Positions 1 through 8,048 are shown, counted from the stretch's first letter. The stretch: DNA of 10,553 nucleotides from CAVTPD01 sp963736575 (GCA_963736575.1 CAVTPD010000006.1:1-10553); one strand, 5' to 3'. Program-made: numbers and translations. Notes: generated from the sequence alone by a model not told the origin.

Positions 1-23
1 ACAGTTTTATTGGTGGGCTATTC

Positions 24-52
24 TAGCGCGGATGTTACATCCGTGCTCGTTA
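24..52 (+). repeat. REP-like palindrome, copy a (variant core)
   Basis: The inner stem is CGGATGT-T-ACATCCG, with a foot TAGCG that can pair with CGTTA (one G-T wobble) across a TGCT bulge. It has the same 22-bp frame (TAGCGCGGA...TCCGTG) as three other copies in the window, but the inner stem differs: TGT/ACA replaces ACT/AGT with pairing kept. The bulged hairpin with a conserved CTAG foot is the usual shape of REP elements acted on by RAYT transposases. Confidence 0.75.
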
Positions 53-104
53 GCATGGAGTCATTATTATCTAAAAATTTACATTCATGTTTTATAGAGA
101 CAAT

Positions 105-126
105 CACGGAACTAAGTTCCGCGCTA
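105..126 (-). repeat. REP-like palindrome, copy b
   Basis: This is a 22-bp copy in the inverted orientation, with stem CGGAACT-A-AGTTCCG read on the + strand. It is the exact reverse complement of the 22-bp core of the copy at 1078 and identical to the copy at 1726. It forms an inverted pair with copy a across about 60 bp, the arrangement of a BIME. It ends 24 bp before the start codon of the abortive-infection gene. The outer foot pairing seen in copies a and c is not preserved here. Confidence 0.8.
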
Positions 127-150
127 GGAATGAACTTAAACTTTTTTTAA

Positions 151-1056
151 ATGGAATTAATAAATGAGAAAACAGGTGTTGTTCTAACCATTATTGGTAT
201 AACTCTATTAATAGCATCAGTAATAATATTTCCCTATAAACACATTGTTTTTGATTTTACAGAAACTATTAACTCTGAAAAATTTGGACATTTTGGTGAC
301 TTTGTTGGTGGACTAATTGGGTCAATTTTTTCCTTAGTTGGTGTTATTTTATTTTATGTTGCATTAAAACACCAACGTGAAGAACTTTCTGCTAATAGAG
401 AAATCTTACAACTTGAACACGAAACCTTAAAACTTCAACTTGAAGAGTTTAAAAATCAAAGAGAAGAACTCGAAGAAACTAGAAAGGTTTTCCAAGACCA
501 ATTGAAAAATCAAAACATTCAACGATTTGAAAATACATTTTTTCAATTGAGCCTAAAAACAGACTCTCTTTTGGTAAAAGAAGAGCCTAACTTAATGGAA
601 ACATCATGTAACGAGTTAATTCTTGAAATTAAAAAACAAACTTGGGAATTTAGATTTTATTCTCATCATGGAAGTTTTAAAAAAGATATCGTTTTTGAAG
701 AAGAAAAAAAATATGATACTAATTATCTGTTTATAAATGATACGTTATTAGGCTGTGGTATTTTTTTTAACACTAAATTATGGAAAGGGGTATCAACTTA
801 TTTTAATAGCCGTATACATATTATTAATTATGTAAAGGAATCAAAATTAATAGATGAAAGAGAAAAAGGGTTTTATTATTTAACTATTCTAAACTCTATA
901 GATAGTGAACGAAAGTTGATATTATTATATTATTTAATTTTCCTTAAAAAGGATTTAAAAGTTTTTATAGAGTGTATAGATCTAGAAGAATTTGAAACAA
1001 TTAATACCTACAAAGATATTTATAACAAACAAAAAGTTAACTTTTTAAATATCTAG
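151..1056 (+). CDS. putative phage abortive infection membrane protein (putAbiC-like)
   Basis: A 301-residue protein that I place in the putAbiC-type family of candidate phage abortive-infection proteins. Two N-terminal membrane segments are visible (about residues 8-27 and 49-70), separated by a short loop ending GHFGDFVGG. A charged coiled coil follows (about 72-122, rich in E, L, K and Q), and then a soluble domain. The hallmark RFENTFFQL stands at the end of the coiled coil, and a C-terminal block with YFNSRIHIINY and later LILLYYLIF matches the usual family pattern. The membrane-anchored layout suggests an inner-membrane sensor or effector, but the mechanism is not established for the family. 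It is strongly AT-rich and flanked by REP elements, which suggests an acquired gene. ATG at 151 is chosen because it precedes the first membrane segment and follows a T-rich leader; no Bacteroidota promoter motif is evident upstream. Confidence 0.7.
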   Translation: MELINEKTGVVLTIIGITLLIASVIIFPYKHIVFDFTETINSEKFGHFGDFVGGLIGSIFSLVGVILFYVALKHQREELSANREILQLEHETLKLQLEEFKNQREELEETRKVFQDQLKNQNIQRFENTFFQLSLKTDSLLVKEEPNLMETSCNELILEIKKQTWEFRFYSHHGSFKKDIVFEEEKKYDTNYLFINDTLLGCGIFFNTKLWKGVSTYFNSRIHIINYVKESKLIDEREKGFYYLTILNSIDSERKLILLYYLIFLKKDLKVFIECIDLEEFETINTYKDIYNKQKVNFLNI

Positions 1057-1077
1057 TAAATCTATCATCACTCTCTC

Positions 1078-1105
1078 TAGCGCGGAACTTAGTTCCGTGA
1101 CGCTA
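1078..1105 (+). repeat. REP-like palindrome, copy c, with full bulged stem
   Basis: The best-folding copy. The foot TAGCG pairs with CGCTA, a TGA bulge follows, and the inner stem is CGGAACT-T-AGTTCCG, giving 12 bp in all. It lies 59 bp upstream of the RAYT start codon. Together with the inverted copy at 1726 it brackets the transposase gene. Confidence 0.85.
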
Positions 1106-1164
1106 AAGCCTCAGAAAAATACACCATTTTTACTATCTTAAACACAGTTTTTTAACTTTTTAAT

Positions 1165-1716
1165 ATGAGTCGAAAATACAAAGTAAGAGACCGGCAACAA
1201 CTTTATTTTATTACAATTTCAGTTGTACAATGGATTGATGTTTTTACCAGAACAGAGTACAAAGACATTCTGATTGATAGCCTTAAATTTTGTCAAAAAG
1301 AAAAAGGACTAGTCATTTATGCCTGGTGCATTATGACAAACCATTTACATCTGATAATAAGTCAAAAAGATGAAACTCATTTAGAAAACATAATCCGTGA
1401 CTTTAAAAAATATACTTCTGTACATATTGTTCGAGCTATCGAAAACAACCACATTGAAAGTAGAAAAAAATGGTTACTATGGATGTTCTCGAAATTAGCC
1501 AAACAAAGTAGCAAGCATCTTAAATATTGTTTCTGGCAAGAAGGTTTTCACCCGATTGAATTATCTGATAATTATTTGATGGACCAAAAGTTAGAATACA
1601 TCCACCAAAACCCAGTTAAAGCCGGAATTGTTTATAATCCTGAAGATTACATCTATAGCAGCGCACTGGACTATGCCGGGAAAAATGGTTTATTAAAACT
1701 AGAATTTATTCAATAG
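1165..1716 (+). CDS. REP-associated tyrosine transposase (RAYT, Y1/HUH family)
   Basis: A 183-residue single-domain HUH (Y1, IS200-like) transposase. The metal-binding histidine pair is H60-L-H62 within the typical TNHLHLI. Tyr145 in EYIHQNPVKAG is the expected nucleophile by analogy with the family. The end YSSALDYAG is the usual C-terminal signature of RAYT proteins in Bacteroidota. RAYTs cut single-stranded REP hairpins and are thought to spread them, usually as single domesticated copies and not as classic insertion sequences. The gene is bracketed by inverted REP copies at 1078-1105 and 1726-1747, which are probably its own substrates. The reading frame is intact and both catalytic motifs are present, so it may be active. 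ATG at 1165 follows a T-rich leader and gives the normal family length. Confidence 0.9.
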   Translation: MSRKYKVRDRQQLYFITISVVQWIDVFTRTEYKDILIDSLKFCQKEKGLVIYAWCIMTNHLHLIISQKDETHLENIIRDFKKYTSVHIVRAIENNHIESRKKWLLWMFSKLAKQSSKHLKYCFWQEGFHPIELSDNYLMDQKLEYIHQNPVKAGIVYNPEDYIYSSALDYAGKNGLLKLEFIQ

Positions 1717-1720
1717 TTAG

Positions 1721-1747
1721 AAAAACACGGAACTAAGTTCCGCGCTA
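1721..1747 (-). terminator. possible intrinsic terminator of the P450/ligase operon, formed by REP copy d
   Basis: Read on the - strand, the 7-bp stem CGGAACT-T-AGTTCCG is followed by TGTTTTTC, a hairpin plus T-run. It lies about 40 bp after the stop codon of the ligase gene. The stem is GC-containing but short. Use as a terminator is inferred. Confidence 0.45.
1726..1747 (-). repeat. REP-like palindrome, copy d
   Basis: Identical over 22 bp to the copy at 105 and inverted relative to the copy at 1078. It starts 9 bp after the RAYT stop codon and stands between the convergent RAYT gene and acyl-AMP ligase gene. Confidence 0.85.
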
Positions 1748-1785
1748 TGTAATCGTCCAAAACCCATCGCAAAACTAAAAACCAC

Positions 1786-3714
1786 CTACTTCTGCCCTTC
1801 TAAATAAGCAGCCACTTCTGCAATGGTAGGGTAATCAAAGAAGTCTGTGATTTCCATTTTGTCGGGGTATTTATCGTTCAGTTTATCGTAAATCTGAGCC
1901 AATAATAAGGAACTTGTTCCCATCTCAAAAATATTGTCGGTACGGCCAATGTTTTTATCGGGTAATACCTCGTTACAGATTTCCAACAAATCGTTTTCTA
2001 TCTGGGAAGCGCCGCCTTCAACAGCCGCCACAGGTGCTTTTAAGGCTTCCATTTCAGCAAGTACAGTATTAAAATTGCCTTCTAGAAACTCTTGCCCCAG
2101 TTTAACGCGTTGTATTTTTCCGCTAGATGTTTTAGGGATGGTCTTAATAGGAATAACATAATTTACCACAATAGCAGCTTTTTCCGTAAGTTCTGTTTTT
2201 ACCTGTTTGGCAATGTCCTCAAACGCTCCTAAATCTTTTTTGTAATCGATAAAAGCTAAAACGGTATCGGTATCTGTGTTGGCAGTTTTCACACCACAAA
2301 GCGCTACTTTACCTGCTTCAGCAATTCCGGCTTCAATTAATAAATCTTCTAAATCGTACGGATAAATATTCTGGCCGTTTACAAAAATGATTTCTTTCTT
2401 TCTCCCCGAAATGTATAAGTTTCCTTCATGAATAAAACCGATATCTCCGGTTTTTACCCATTCGTTTTGGAAGGTGTCAGGAGCAACATTATTGTAGTAA
2501 CGTTTGGTTACGTTAGGACCCGAAATCCAAATTTCACCCATTTCGTTATCTCCAATAGCGTTTCCGTTATCGTCTGTAATCTGGATTTCAGAAAATTTTA
2601 CAGGTTTACCTGCCGAAACTAATTCTACTGAATCGTTTTCTCTAAAATTTACTTTTTCACCCACGGTAGAAGCACCTCTGGCAATTTTACAGGTTTCCAT
2701 TTCACCATCTATTTTGGAGAAACTGACTGCCAAACTGGCTTCTGCTAAACCGTAAACAGGAAGCATAGCCGTAGGCTTTAAACCCTGGGCTTTCATTTCA
2801 GTGTTAAATTCTCTTACCACATCTGGCGAAATGGGTTCGGCACCGTTAAAGATCACACGTAAAGAAGAAAGTTCTAAATCGGCTCTTTGTTCGGCAGAAA
2901 CATTTTTAAGAAAATGACGGTAACCAAAATTGGGCGATGCCGTTACAGTAACGTTAAACTCTGTTACAATTTCTAACCAAAACTTAGGGTTACGCACAAA
3001 TAATGCCGTTGGCATAATGCGTTGTTCCACCATTAAAAGTGTTGGTGTAATGTGCATCCCAATTAAACCCATATCATGGGTTAATGGCATCCAAGAAAGT
3101 GATGATTCATTATCGGTAGCTTCAATTCCGTTAAGAATAGCTTCTACGTTGTGCAGCAAATTGTTTTGTGTTAGAATAACTCCTTTAGGGGCGGCTGTAG
3201 AACCGGATGAAAATTGAATAAATGCGGTATCATCGGCAGAAACAAGTTCTGTTTTTCCTTCTCCCGAAAGATCTAAAGTATCTGTACTAACTCTTTTAGC
3301 GTCTATTTGAGCACTTAATGTTTTAATAGAAGCGTCTAATTGTAAGCGGTTCCAGAAAATATCATTCACCAAAACATGCGGATTCTGAAGGGTATTCCAA
3401 ACCTGAACAAATTTACGTTTCTGTTCTTCGTTGGCAGCCATGTTTAAAGGAACAGGAATAATTCCACCAAGAATACAAGCCCAAAAACTTAAAACAAAGG
3501 TTTTGTTGTCTTCAACCTGAAAGATTAACTCATCTCCTTTTTTCAGTCCTTGTTTCTGAAAAGCGTATAGATAGGTTAAACTTTCCTGATACAATTGAGC
3601 GTACGTAAGCGACTCAACAGTATCTTTCGATTTAATAAAATGTATAGAAGTAGAAGCTGATTTCACTACCTGAAAAGCTTCTTGTATAGTTTTGTACTGC
3701 GCTGTTAAAGTCAT
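1786..3714 (-). CDS. fatty-acyl-AMP ligase fused to a C-terminal acyl carrier domain
   Basis: A 642-residue, two-domain protein. Residues 1-545 are an ANL-family adenylating domain: FSSGSTAAPKG at 168-178 (ATP loop), WMPLTHDMGL at 208-217 (a form typical of fatty-acyl-AMP ligases), NGAEPIS at 290-296, YGLAEAS at 321-327, TGD at 422-424, SGRKKEIIFVNGQNIYP at 436-452, and the catalytic lysine K533 in KTSSGKIQR. Residues about 570-642 are a carrier domain in which S602 of MGTSSL is the expected phosphopantetheine site. The protein should activate a carboxylic, probably fatty, acid as acyl-AMP and load it onto its own carrier. The P450 gene ends 9 bp upstream, so co-transcription is likely and the tethered chain is a plausible P450 substrate. 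The substrate cannot be read from sequence. No condensation or thioesterase domain is present. Confidence 0.88.
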   Translation of the reverse strand: MTLTAQYKTIQEAFQVVKSASTSIHFIKSKDTVESLTYAQLYQESLTYLYAFQKQGLKKGDELIFQVEDNKTFVLSFWACILGGIIPVPLNMAANEEQKRKFVQVWNTLQNPHVLVNDIFWNRLQLDASIKTLSAQIDAKRVSTDTLDLSGEGKTELVSADDTAFIQFSSGSTAAPKGVILTQNNLLHNVEAILNGIEATDNESSLSWMPLTHDMGLIGMHITPTLLMVEQRIMPTALFVRNPKFWLEIVTEFNVTVTASPNFGYRHFLKNVSAEQRADLELSSLRVIFNGAEPISPDVVREFNTEMKAQGLKPTAMLPVYGLAEASLAVSFSKIDGEMETCKIARGASTVGEKVNFRENDSVELVSAGKPVKFSEIQITDDNGNAIGDNEMGEIWISGPNVTKRYYNNVAPDTFQNEWVKTGDIGFIHEGNLYISGRKKEIIFVNGQNIYPYDLEDLLIEAGIAEAGKVALCGVKTANTDTDTVLAFIDYKKDLGAFEDIAKQVKTELTEKAAIVVNYVIPIKTIPKTSSGKIQRVKLGQEFLEGNFNTVLAEMEALKAPVAAVEGGASQIENDLLEICNEVLPDKNIGRTDNIFEMGTSSLLLAQIYDKLNDKYPDKMEITDFFDYPTIAEVAAYLEGQK

Positions 3715-3723
3715 TCTGTTGTA

Positions 3724-5001
3724 TTATCTTTTCTCTACAAAGAGATGAATTCCGTTTTTAGAACGAAGGTTAATTTCGGGTTCTAATTCAATAGCTACCG
3801 AAGTATCAAATTTAACTTTAAATCGGGAAGCCATAATAGCCAAATGGAAAACCATTTCAATTATAGCAAAATAGTTCCCTATGCATTGTCTTGGACCCGA
3901 GCCAAATGGGAAATACGCAAACTTTGGTCGTTCTACTTCCTCTTCAAAACGTTCGGGTATAAAATCTTCGGGCTTAGTCCAAAAAGAAGGATGACGATGC
4001 ACCACATAAGGACACAAGAAAATATCTTGACCTTTCGGGATTACGGTATCACCAAAAGTATCTTCTTCTATGGTTCTTCGGGTTAATAACCAACCTGGCG
4101 GGTATAAACGTAAGGCCTCATCTACCACTAAATGGGTGTACGGAAGATTTTTTAAATCTTCAATATCTGGGAATTTATTATTCGGAAGGGCTTTAGAAAG
4201 TTCTTCGGCAAGCTTTTCTTGTTTCTCTGGATTAATGGCTAGCAAATACCACGTCCAACCCAAACTCATGGCTGTAGTTTCGTGTCCGGCAATGATTAGC
4301 GTAAATATTTCGTCAATCAATTGTTTGTCGGTCATGCCTTCACCCGTGTCTTTGTCGGTGCTTTCCATTAAAAGCGAAAGAAAATCAAAGTAGACTTTGT
4401 CTTCTTCTCTTCTTCGGTCTACGATTAGTTGAATAAGCTTACCCAACTGACGAAAACGCATGGCAAACATTAAATCCCTACTATGCTCTTTAACCAGCAT
4501 CATAAATGGGTTGTTGGGATCAGATTCGTTATAATCTTCGCCAAAAACAGCCTTTAGCACAATCTGAAGCGTTACCTCGCTCATGTCGTCCATAATATCG
4601 AAGCTACCTTTTCCTACTTTTTCTGCCCAGCGATCAATTAATAACTGATTACTTTTTTGCATTAAAGGTGCTAAACCATGAATAACCTCTTTATGGAAAG
4701 AAGGCTGTATCATTCTACGCTGACGGCGCCAGAAATCACCTTCAGAAACCATAATTCCTTTTCCTAAAAGAATCTGAACGCGATCTATACCAATACCTTT
4801 AACGTATTTTCGGTTATTGGTTTGTAAGACTTGTTTGATATAATCTGGGTGGCTGATTACATAGGTATCCGCCTTTCTTACCGGAGAATAAACTTTGTAA
4901 AAAGCTCCTAATTCTTTAAATAAACCATAAATACGGTCTAAACTATTTCCTTCAAAACTGAAATTGAAATCTTTTTTTGCTTGCTTTAATTCAGGTTGCA
5001 T
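3724..5001 (-). CDS. cytochrome P450
   Basis: A 425-residue P450 of normal bacterial length with all family landmarks: the C-helix WRRQRR at 91-96, the I-helix AGHETT at 238-243 (oxygen activation), ExxR as EALR at 295-298, PERF at 349-352, and the heme loop FPFGSGPRQCIG with the axial ligand C373. No signal peptide or N-terminal membrane anchor is visible, so it should be cytoplasmic and depend on separate redox partners, which are not in this window. The overall look is closest to the fatty-acid hydroxylase type P450s, but the substrate is not determined. The gene lies 9 bp before the ligase-carrier gene, which suggests oxidation of a carrier-bound acyl chain. The gap of 52 bp to rpiB shows no recognisable promoter. 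Confidence 0.93.
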   Translation of the reverse strand: MQPELKQAKKDFNFSFEGNSLDRIYGLFKELGAFYKVYSPVRKADTYVISHPDYIKQVLQTNNRKYVKGIGIDRVQILLGKGIMVSEGDFWRRQRRMIQPSFHKEVIHGLAPLMQKSNQLLIDRWAEKVGKGSFDIMDDMSEVTLQIVLKAVFGEDYNESDPNNPFMMLVKEHSRDLMFAMRFRQLGKLIQLIVDRRREEDKVYFDFLSLLMESTDKDTGEGMTDKQLIDEIFTLIIAGHETTAMSLGWTWYLLAINPEKQEKLAEELSKALPNNKFPDIEDLKNLPYTHLVVDEALRLYPPGWLLTRRTIEEDTFGDTVIPKGQDIFLCPYVVHRHPSFWTKPEDFIPERFEEEVERPKFAYFPFGSGPRQCIGNYFAIIEMVFHLAIMASRFKVKFDTSVAIELEPEINLRSKNGIHLFVEKR

Positions 5002-5053
5002 CCTAAAAATTGAATATTGTTTTTCTTGTAGACGGTTAGCTAAGATTTATATT

Positions 5054-5491
5054 TTACTGACAAGCAATTTTATCAACTCTTCTTTGGTGTCTTCCTCCTT
5101 CAAATTCAGTGTTTGCAAAAGTAGTAGCGCACTCTTTGGCTAACTCTAGCGAAATAAAACGTGCGGGAAGCGCCAAAACATTGGCATTATTGTGTGAACG
5201 AGCTAGTTCTGCTAATTCGTTTTGCCAAACGATTGCCGAACGAATTCCTTGGTATTTATTAGCAACCATGTTAACACCGTTAGCACTTCCGCAAATAATA
5301 ATCCCTAAATCGAACTCTCCCTTTTCTACCGCTTGGGCTAAAGGGTGCACGTAATCTGGGTAATCACAAGATTCTTCGTTGTAGGGACCAAAGTCTTTTA
5401 CTTCATATCCTTTAGATTCAAACAGAGCTATAATTTCTTTTTTATACTGAAATCCGGCGTGATCGCCACCGAAAGCAATTTTCTTTCCCAT
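5054..5491 (-). CDS. rpiB: ribose-5-phosphate isomerase B
   Basis: A 145-residue protein of the RpiB/LacAB family, which interconverts ribose 5-phosphate and ribulose 5-phosphate in the pentose phosphate pathway. The conserved GGDHAG lies at 8-13, with D10 and H11 in the active site. C67 in IIICGSANG is the expected catalytic cysteine and opens the anion-binding loop GSANGVNM. H100 lies in SHNNANVL, and the C-terminal EGGRHQRRVDKI closes the substrate pocket. It starts 13 bp after tatC and is presumably co-transcribed with it. Length and motifs are complete. Confidence 0.95.
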   Translation of the reverse strand: MGKKIAFGGDHAGFQYKKEIIALFESKGYEVKDFGPYNEESCDYPDYVHPLAQAVEKGEFDLGIIICGSANGVNMVANKYQGIRSAIVWQNELAELARSHNNANVLALPARFISLELAKECATTFANTEFEGGRHQRRVDKIACQ

Positions 5492-5504
5492 GGTTTCTTT
5501 TTTC

Positions 5505-6365
5505 CTAATTCTTCCTTGAAACTACAAATTTAGATACTACAATACTGAACTGATAAAGCACAAATAACGGCACAGCAATTAATACTTGGCTGGTTACATC
5601 TGGCGGAGTTAACAACGCGCCCAAGAACATAATTACAATTAAAGCGTGCTTACGATACGCAATTAATAATTGGGGTGTAACAATACCCACTTTTGTTAAG
5701 AAAAACACCACCACCGGCAACTGAAACATTAAACCACAAACCAACACTAGAGTGGTTACGGTGCCTACATAAGAAGCAATATCAAATTCGTTTGCAATGG
5801 ACTCATGCAGGGTATAATGTCCTAAAAAATTAACAATTAATGGGCTAATAATATAATAACCAAAAAGCACTCCTGTAAAGAATAAAACACTTACTACAAA
5901 AACAGTACCTCTGGCAGTGGTTTTCTCATTAGTTTGAAGACCAGGTTTCACAAAACGCCATATTTCCCAAAACACATAGGGGAAGGCGGCAATAAAACCA
6001 ACAATTATGGAGGAGGTAATGTGCATGGTAAACTGGCCCGTCATTTTTCTACTTTGTAGAATAAAAGGCATGTCTGTAATACACAAGGCATCTGATTTCA
6101 ACCAATCCGAAGCATCACACAAGAGACGGAAAGTTAAAAAATCTAGACGGCTAGGACCTAGAATTAGGGTGCCAAATACAAAATCTTTTGAAACAAAAGC
6201 TACAATAGCTAGAACAAAAACCGCAATCACGGATCTAATAACATGCCACCGTAATACTTCTACGTGTTCTAGGAAAGACATTTCTCCTATTTCAGAAGGG
6301 TCTTTACCTTGCTTTTTGGCTTCCACGTAACGGTCAAGCGCATCGTCATCTAACTGATCCAGCAT
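5505..6365 (-). CDS. tatC: Sec-independent protein translocase TatC
   Basis: A 286-residue multi-spanning inner-membrane protein, the receptor component of the twin-arginine export system that recognises RR signal peptides with TatB/TatA-type partners. The N-terminal cytoplasmic motif SFLEHVEVLRW (30-40) carries the conserved E33 and the L-R pair. Six hydrophobic segments follow, with the first cytoplasmic loop FPYVFWEIWRFVKPGL (128-143) and the late loop LTPPDVTSQ (252-260), both family hallmarks. The insertion around residues 72-105 after the first span fits the long periplasmic loop seen in Bacteroidota. ATG at 6365 gives a 28-residue acidic N-terminal extension; a start at M29 (MSFLEH) would also give a working protein. 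tatA and tatB are not in this window. Confidence 0.93.
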   Translation of the reverse strand: MLDQLDDDALDRYVEAKKQGKDPSEIGEMSFLEHVEVLRWHVIRSVIAVFVLAIVAFVSKDFVFGTLILGPSRLDFLTFRLLCDASDWLKSDALCITDMPFILQSRKMTGQFTMHITSSIIVGFIAAFPYVFWEIWRFVKPGLQTNEKTTARGTVFVVSVLFFTGVLFGYYIISPLIVNFLGHYTLHESIANEFDIASYVGTVTTLVLVCGLMFQLPVVVFFLTKVGIVTPQLLIAYRKHALIVIMFLGALLTPPDVTSQVLIAVPLFVLYQFSIVVSKFVVSRKN

Positions 6366-6389
6366 GTTGGTCTTTAACTAAAGGGTATG

Positions 6390-6433
6390 AAAAGGTCCTT
6401 CCAAAGAGAAGATGTCTTATTCTTCGGAAGGAC
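6390..6433 (-). terminator. terminator-like hairpin between glyA and tatC
   Basis: GTCCTTCC (6426-6433 on the other strand) pairs with GGAAGGAC across a 23-nt loop that can itself form AAGA/TCTT. On the - strand the hairpin is followed by CTTTTC. The T-run is short, so attenuation or partial termination downstream of glyA is more likely than full termination. Confidence 0.5.
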
Positions 6434-6450
6434 TGTATAGCTGTTGTAAA

Positions 6451-7721
6451 TTATGAATAAAGAGGGAAATCCGCCATGAAAGCGTTTACTTCTTTTTTCA
6501 CTTCAGCAAGTGTGTTGGCATCTTCGTGGTTGGTAATCACTTTGTCAATTAACTCAGCAATTTTAACCATATCTGTTTCTTTTAAACCTCTGGTAGTTAT
6601 TGCACACGTTCCTAAACGCATACCTGAAGTAACAAAAGGAGATCTAGTATCGAAAGGAACCATGTTTTTATTTACGGTAATGTCCGCTGCCACTAAAGCG
6701 TTTTCAGCTTGTTTACCGTTAACTTCTTTAGATGTTAAGTCAATTAACATAGAGTGGTTTTCTGTTCCGCCCGAAATAATAGAATAACCTTTAGCAATCA
6801 AGGCATCTGCTAATGAAGCCGCATTTTTAATTACTTGTTTAGCATATACTAAATACTCGTCAGTTAATGCTTCTTTGAAAGCTACGGCTTTAGCCGCAAT
6901 TACGTGCTCTAAAGGACCACCTTGCGTACCCGGAAAACAGCGCCATCTAAAACTTGGCTCATCATTTTTACCTGTCCTTTAAGTGTTTTTTGTCCCCAAG
7001 GGTTTTCAAAATCTTTGCCCATCATAATTACACCACCTCTAGGTCCTCTTAAAGACTTATGTGTTGTAGAAGTAATAATATGGCAGTGAGGCATTGGGTT
7101 ATTTAATAATCCTTTGGCAATTAAACCGGCAGGGTGAGCAATATCTGCTAATAATAAAGCACCTACTTTGTCTGCAATTGCACGGAATCTTGCATAATCC
7201 CAATCTCTAGAATAAGCAGAAGCACCGCAGATAATTAACTTTGGTTTTACTTTCAAAGCAATTTCTTCTACGTTGTCCATATCAATTCTACCCGTTTCTT
7301 TTTGAACGCCGTAGAAATTAGCTTGGTAATATTTACCCGAAAGGTTTACCGGAGAACCGTGTGAAAGGTGACCACCGTGAGATAAATCGAAACCTAAAAT
7401 GCTATCACCAGGTTGTAAACAGCCTATGAAAACGGCAGCGTTTGCTTGCGCTCCTGAATGCGGCTGAACATTTGCCCATTCTGCACCAAACAATTCTTTT
7501 AAACGGTCAATAGCTATTTGTTCTACTTGGTCAACTACTTCGCAACCACCGTAGTAACGTTTGTTCGGAAGGCCTTCCGCATATTTATTGGTAAGAACAC
7601 TTCCCATTGCTTCCATTACTTGCTTAGAAGTAAAGTTTTCGGAAGCGATAAGTTCAATTCCTCTTTCCTGACGTTGCTGTTCTTCAGCAATTAAATTGAA
7701 TATTTCCTGATCTCTTTGCAT
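6451..7721 (-). pseudogene. glyA: serine hydroxymethyltransferase, broken by a one-base frameshift
   Basis: GlyA is the PLP enzyme that converts serine and tetrahydrofolate to glycine and 5,10-methylene-tetrahydrofolate. From ATG at 7721 (MQRDQEIF, the usual start; an upstream TTG is unlikely) the frame runs through SENF, the PLP motif STTHKSLRGPRGG with K222, and MMSQVLDGAVF to residue 263. It then shifts into RVRKVVL and stops at about 6909. Removing the shift restores PGTQGGPLEH directly after AVF and leads without interruption through LIAKGYSIISGG to the normal C-terminus FPLYS, giving 423 residues, the normal length. One C is missing from a CCC run (a G on the + strand) near 6931-6933. 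Every other position is well conserved, so a sequencing or assembly error, or a very recent mutation, is more likely than an old pseudogene. Confidence 0.93.
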
Positions 7722-7745
7722 TAGGTTCGGTTTAAAAACTCGGTA

Positions 7746-7776
7746 CAAAAATACACGTACATTTTGTCTAAAACAA
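7746..7776 (-). promoter_or_regulatory. glyA promoter, Bacteroidota type
   Basis: On the - strand, TTG at 7774-7776 is followed after 20 bp by TATTTTTG (7746-7753), matching the -33/-7 consensus TTG-N19~20-TAnnTTTG of the Bacteroidota primary sigma factor. It lies 24 bp before the chosen GlyA start and so predicts a very short leader. Confidence 0.72.
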
Positions 7777-7914
7777 ATGGAGTTTCAGGCATAAAAAATA
7801 GAAGGAGAATTGGGGGGCTATAGGCGTAAAAGACTTGCGCCGGATGGCGCTACAAACTACTCTTGGAAATGGTATTTCTTAGTTTCAATACCACGATATA
7901 ATCGCTAATCTCTA

Positions 7915-7945
7915 CGCCCTCGTTGCGGTGCCCTATACGAGGGCG
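7915..7945. repeat. 9-bp perfect inverted repeat
   Basis: CGCCCTCGT (7915-7923) and ACGAGGGCG (7937-7945) enclose a 13-nt loop. It is GC-rich in an AT-rich stretch, with no T-run on either side, so a REP-like element is more likely than a terminator. Confidence 0.6.
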
Positions 7946-8048
7946 AGTGGGGGGTTAAAGTTTTATAGCTAATCACCATGTGGTTGGCGGGAACAACTGG
8001 TTGTAATCAAACTGTTAATAATCATTACAGTTTCAGTTTTATAGAGAG

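Noticed and set aside
1934..4393. Several open frames on the + strand opposite the ligase and P450 genes
   Set aside because: They are antisense to genes with complete family motifs, have no recognisable domains, and follow the codon structure of the real genes.
6900..6940. Programmed frameshifting in glyA
   Set aside because: No slippery heptamer or downstream pseudoknot is evident, and GlyA is not known to use recoding; a one-base deletion in a short run explains it.
7988..7994. GTTCCCG on the - strand as a further cassette core
   Set aside because: Only the seven-base core is similar; none of the conserved blocks or stems of the attC-like elements is next to it.
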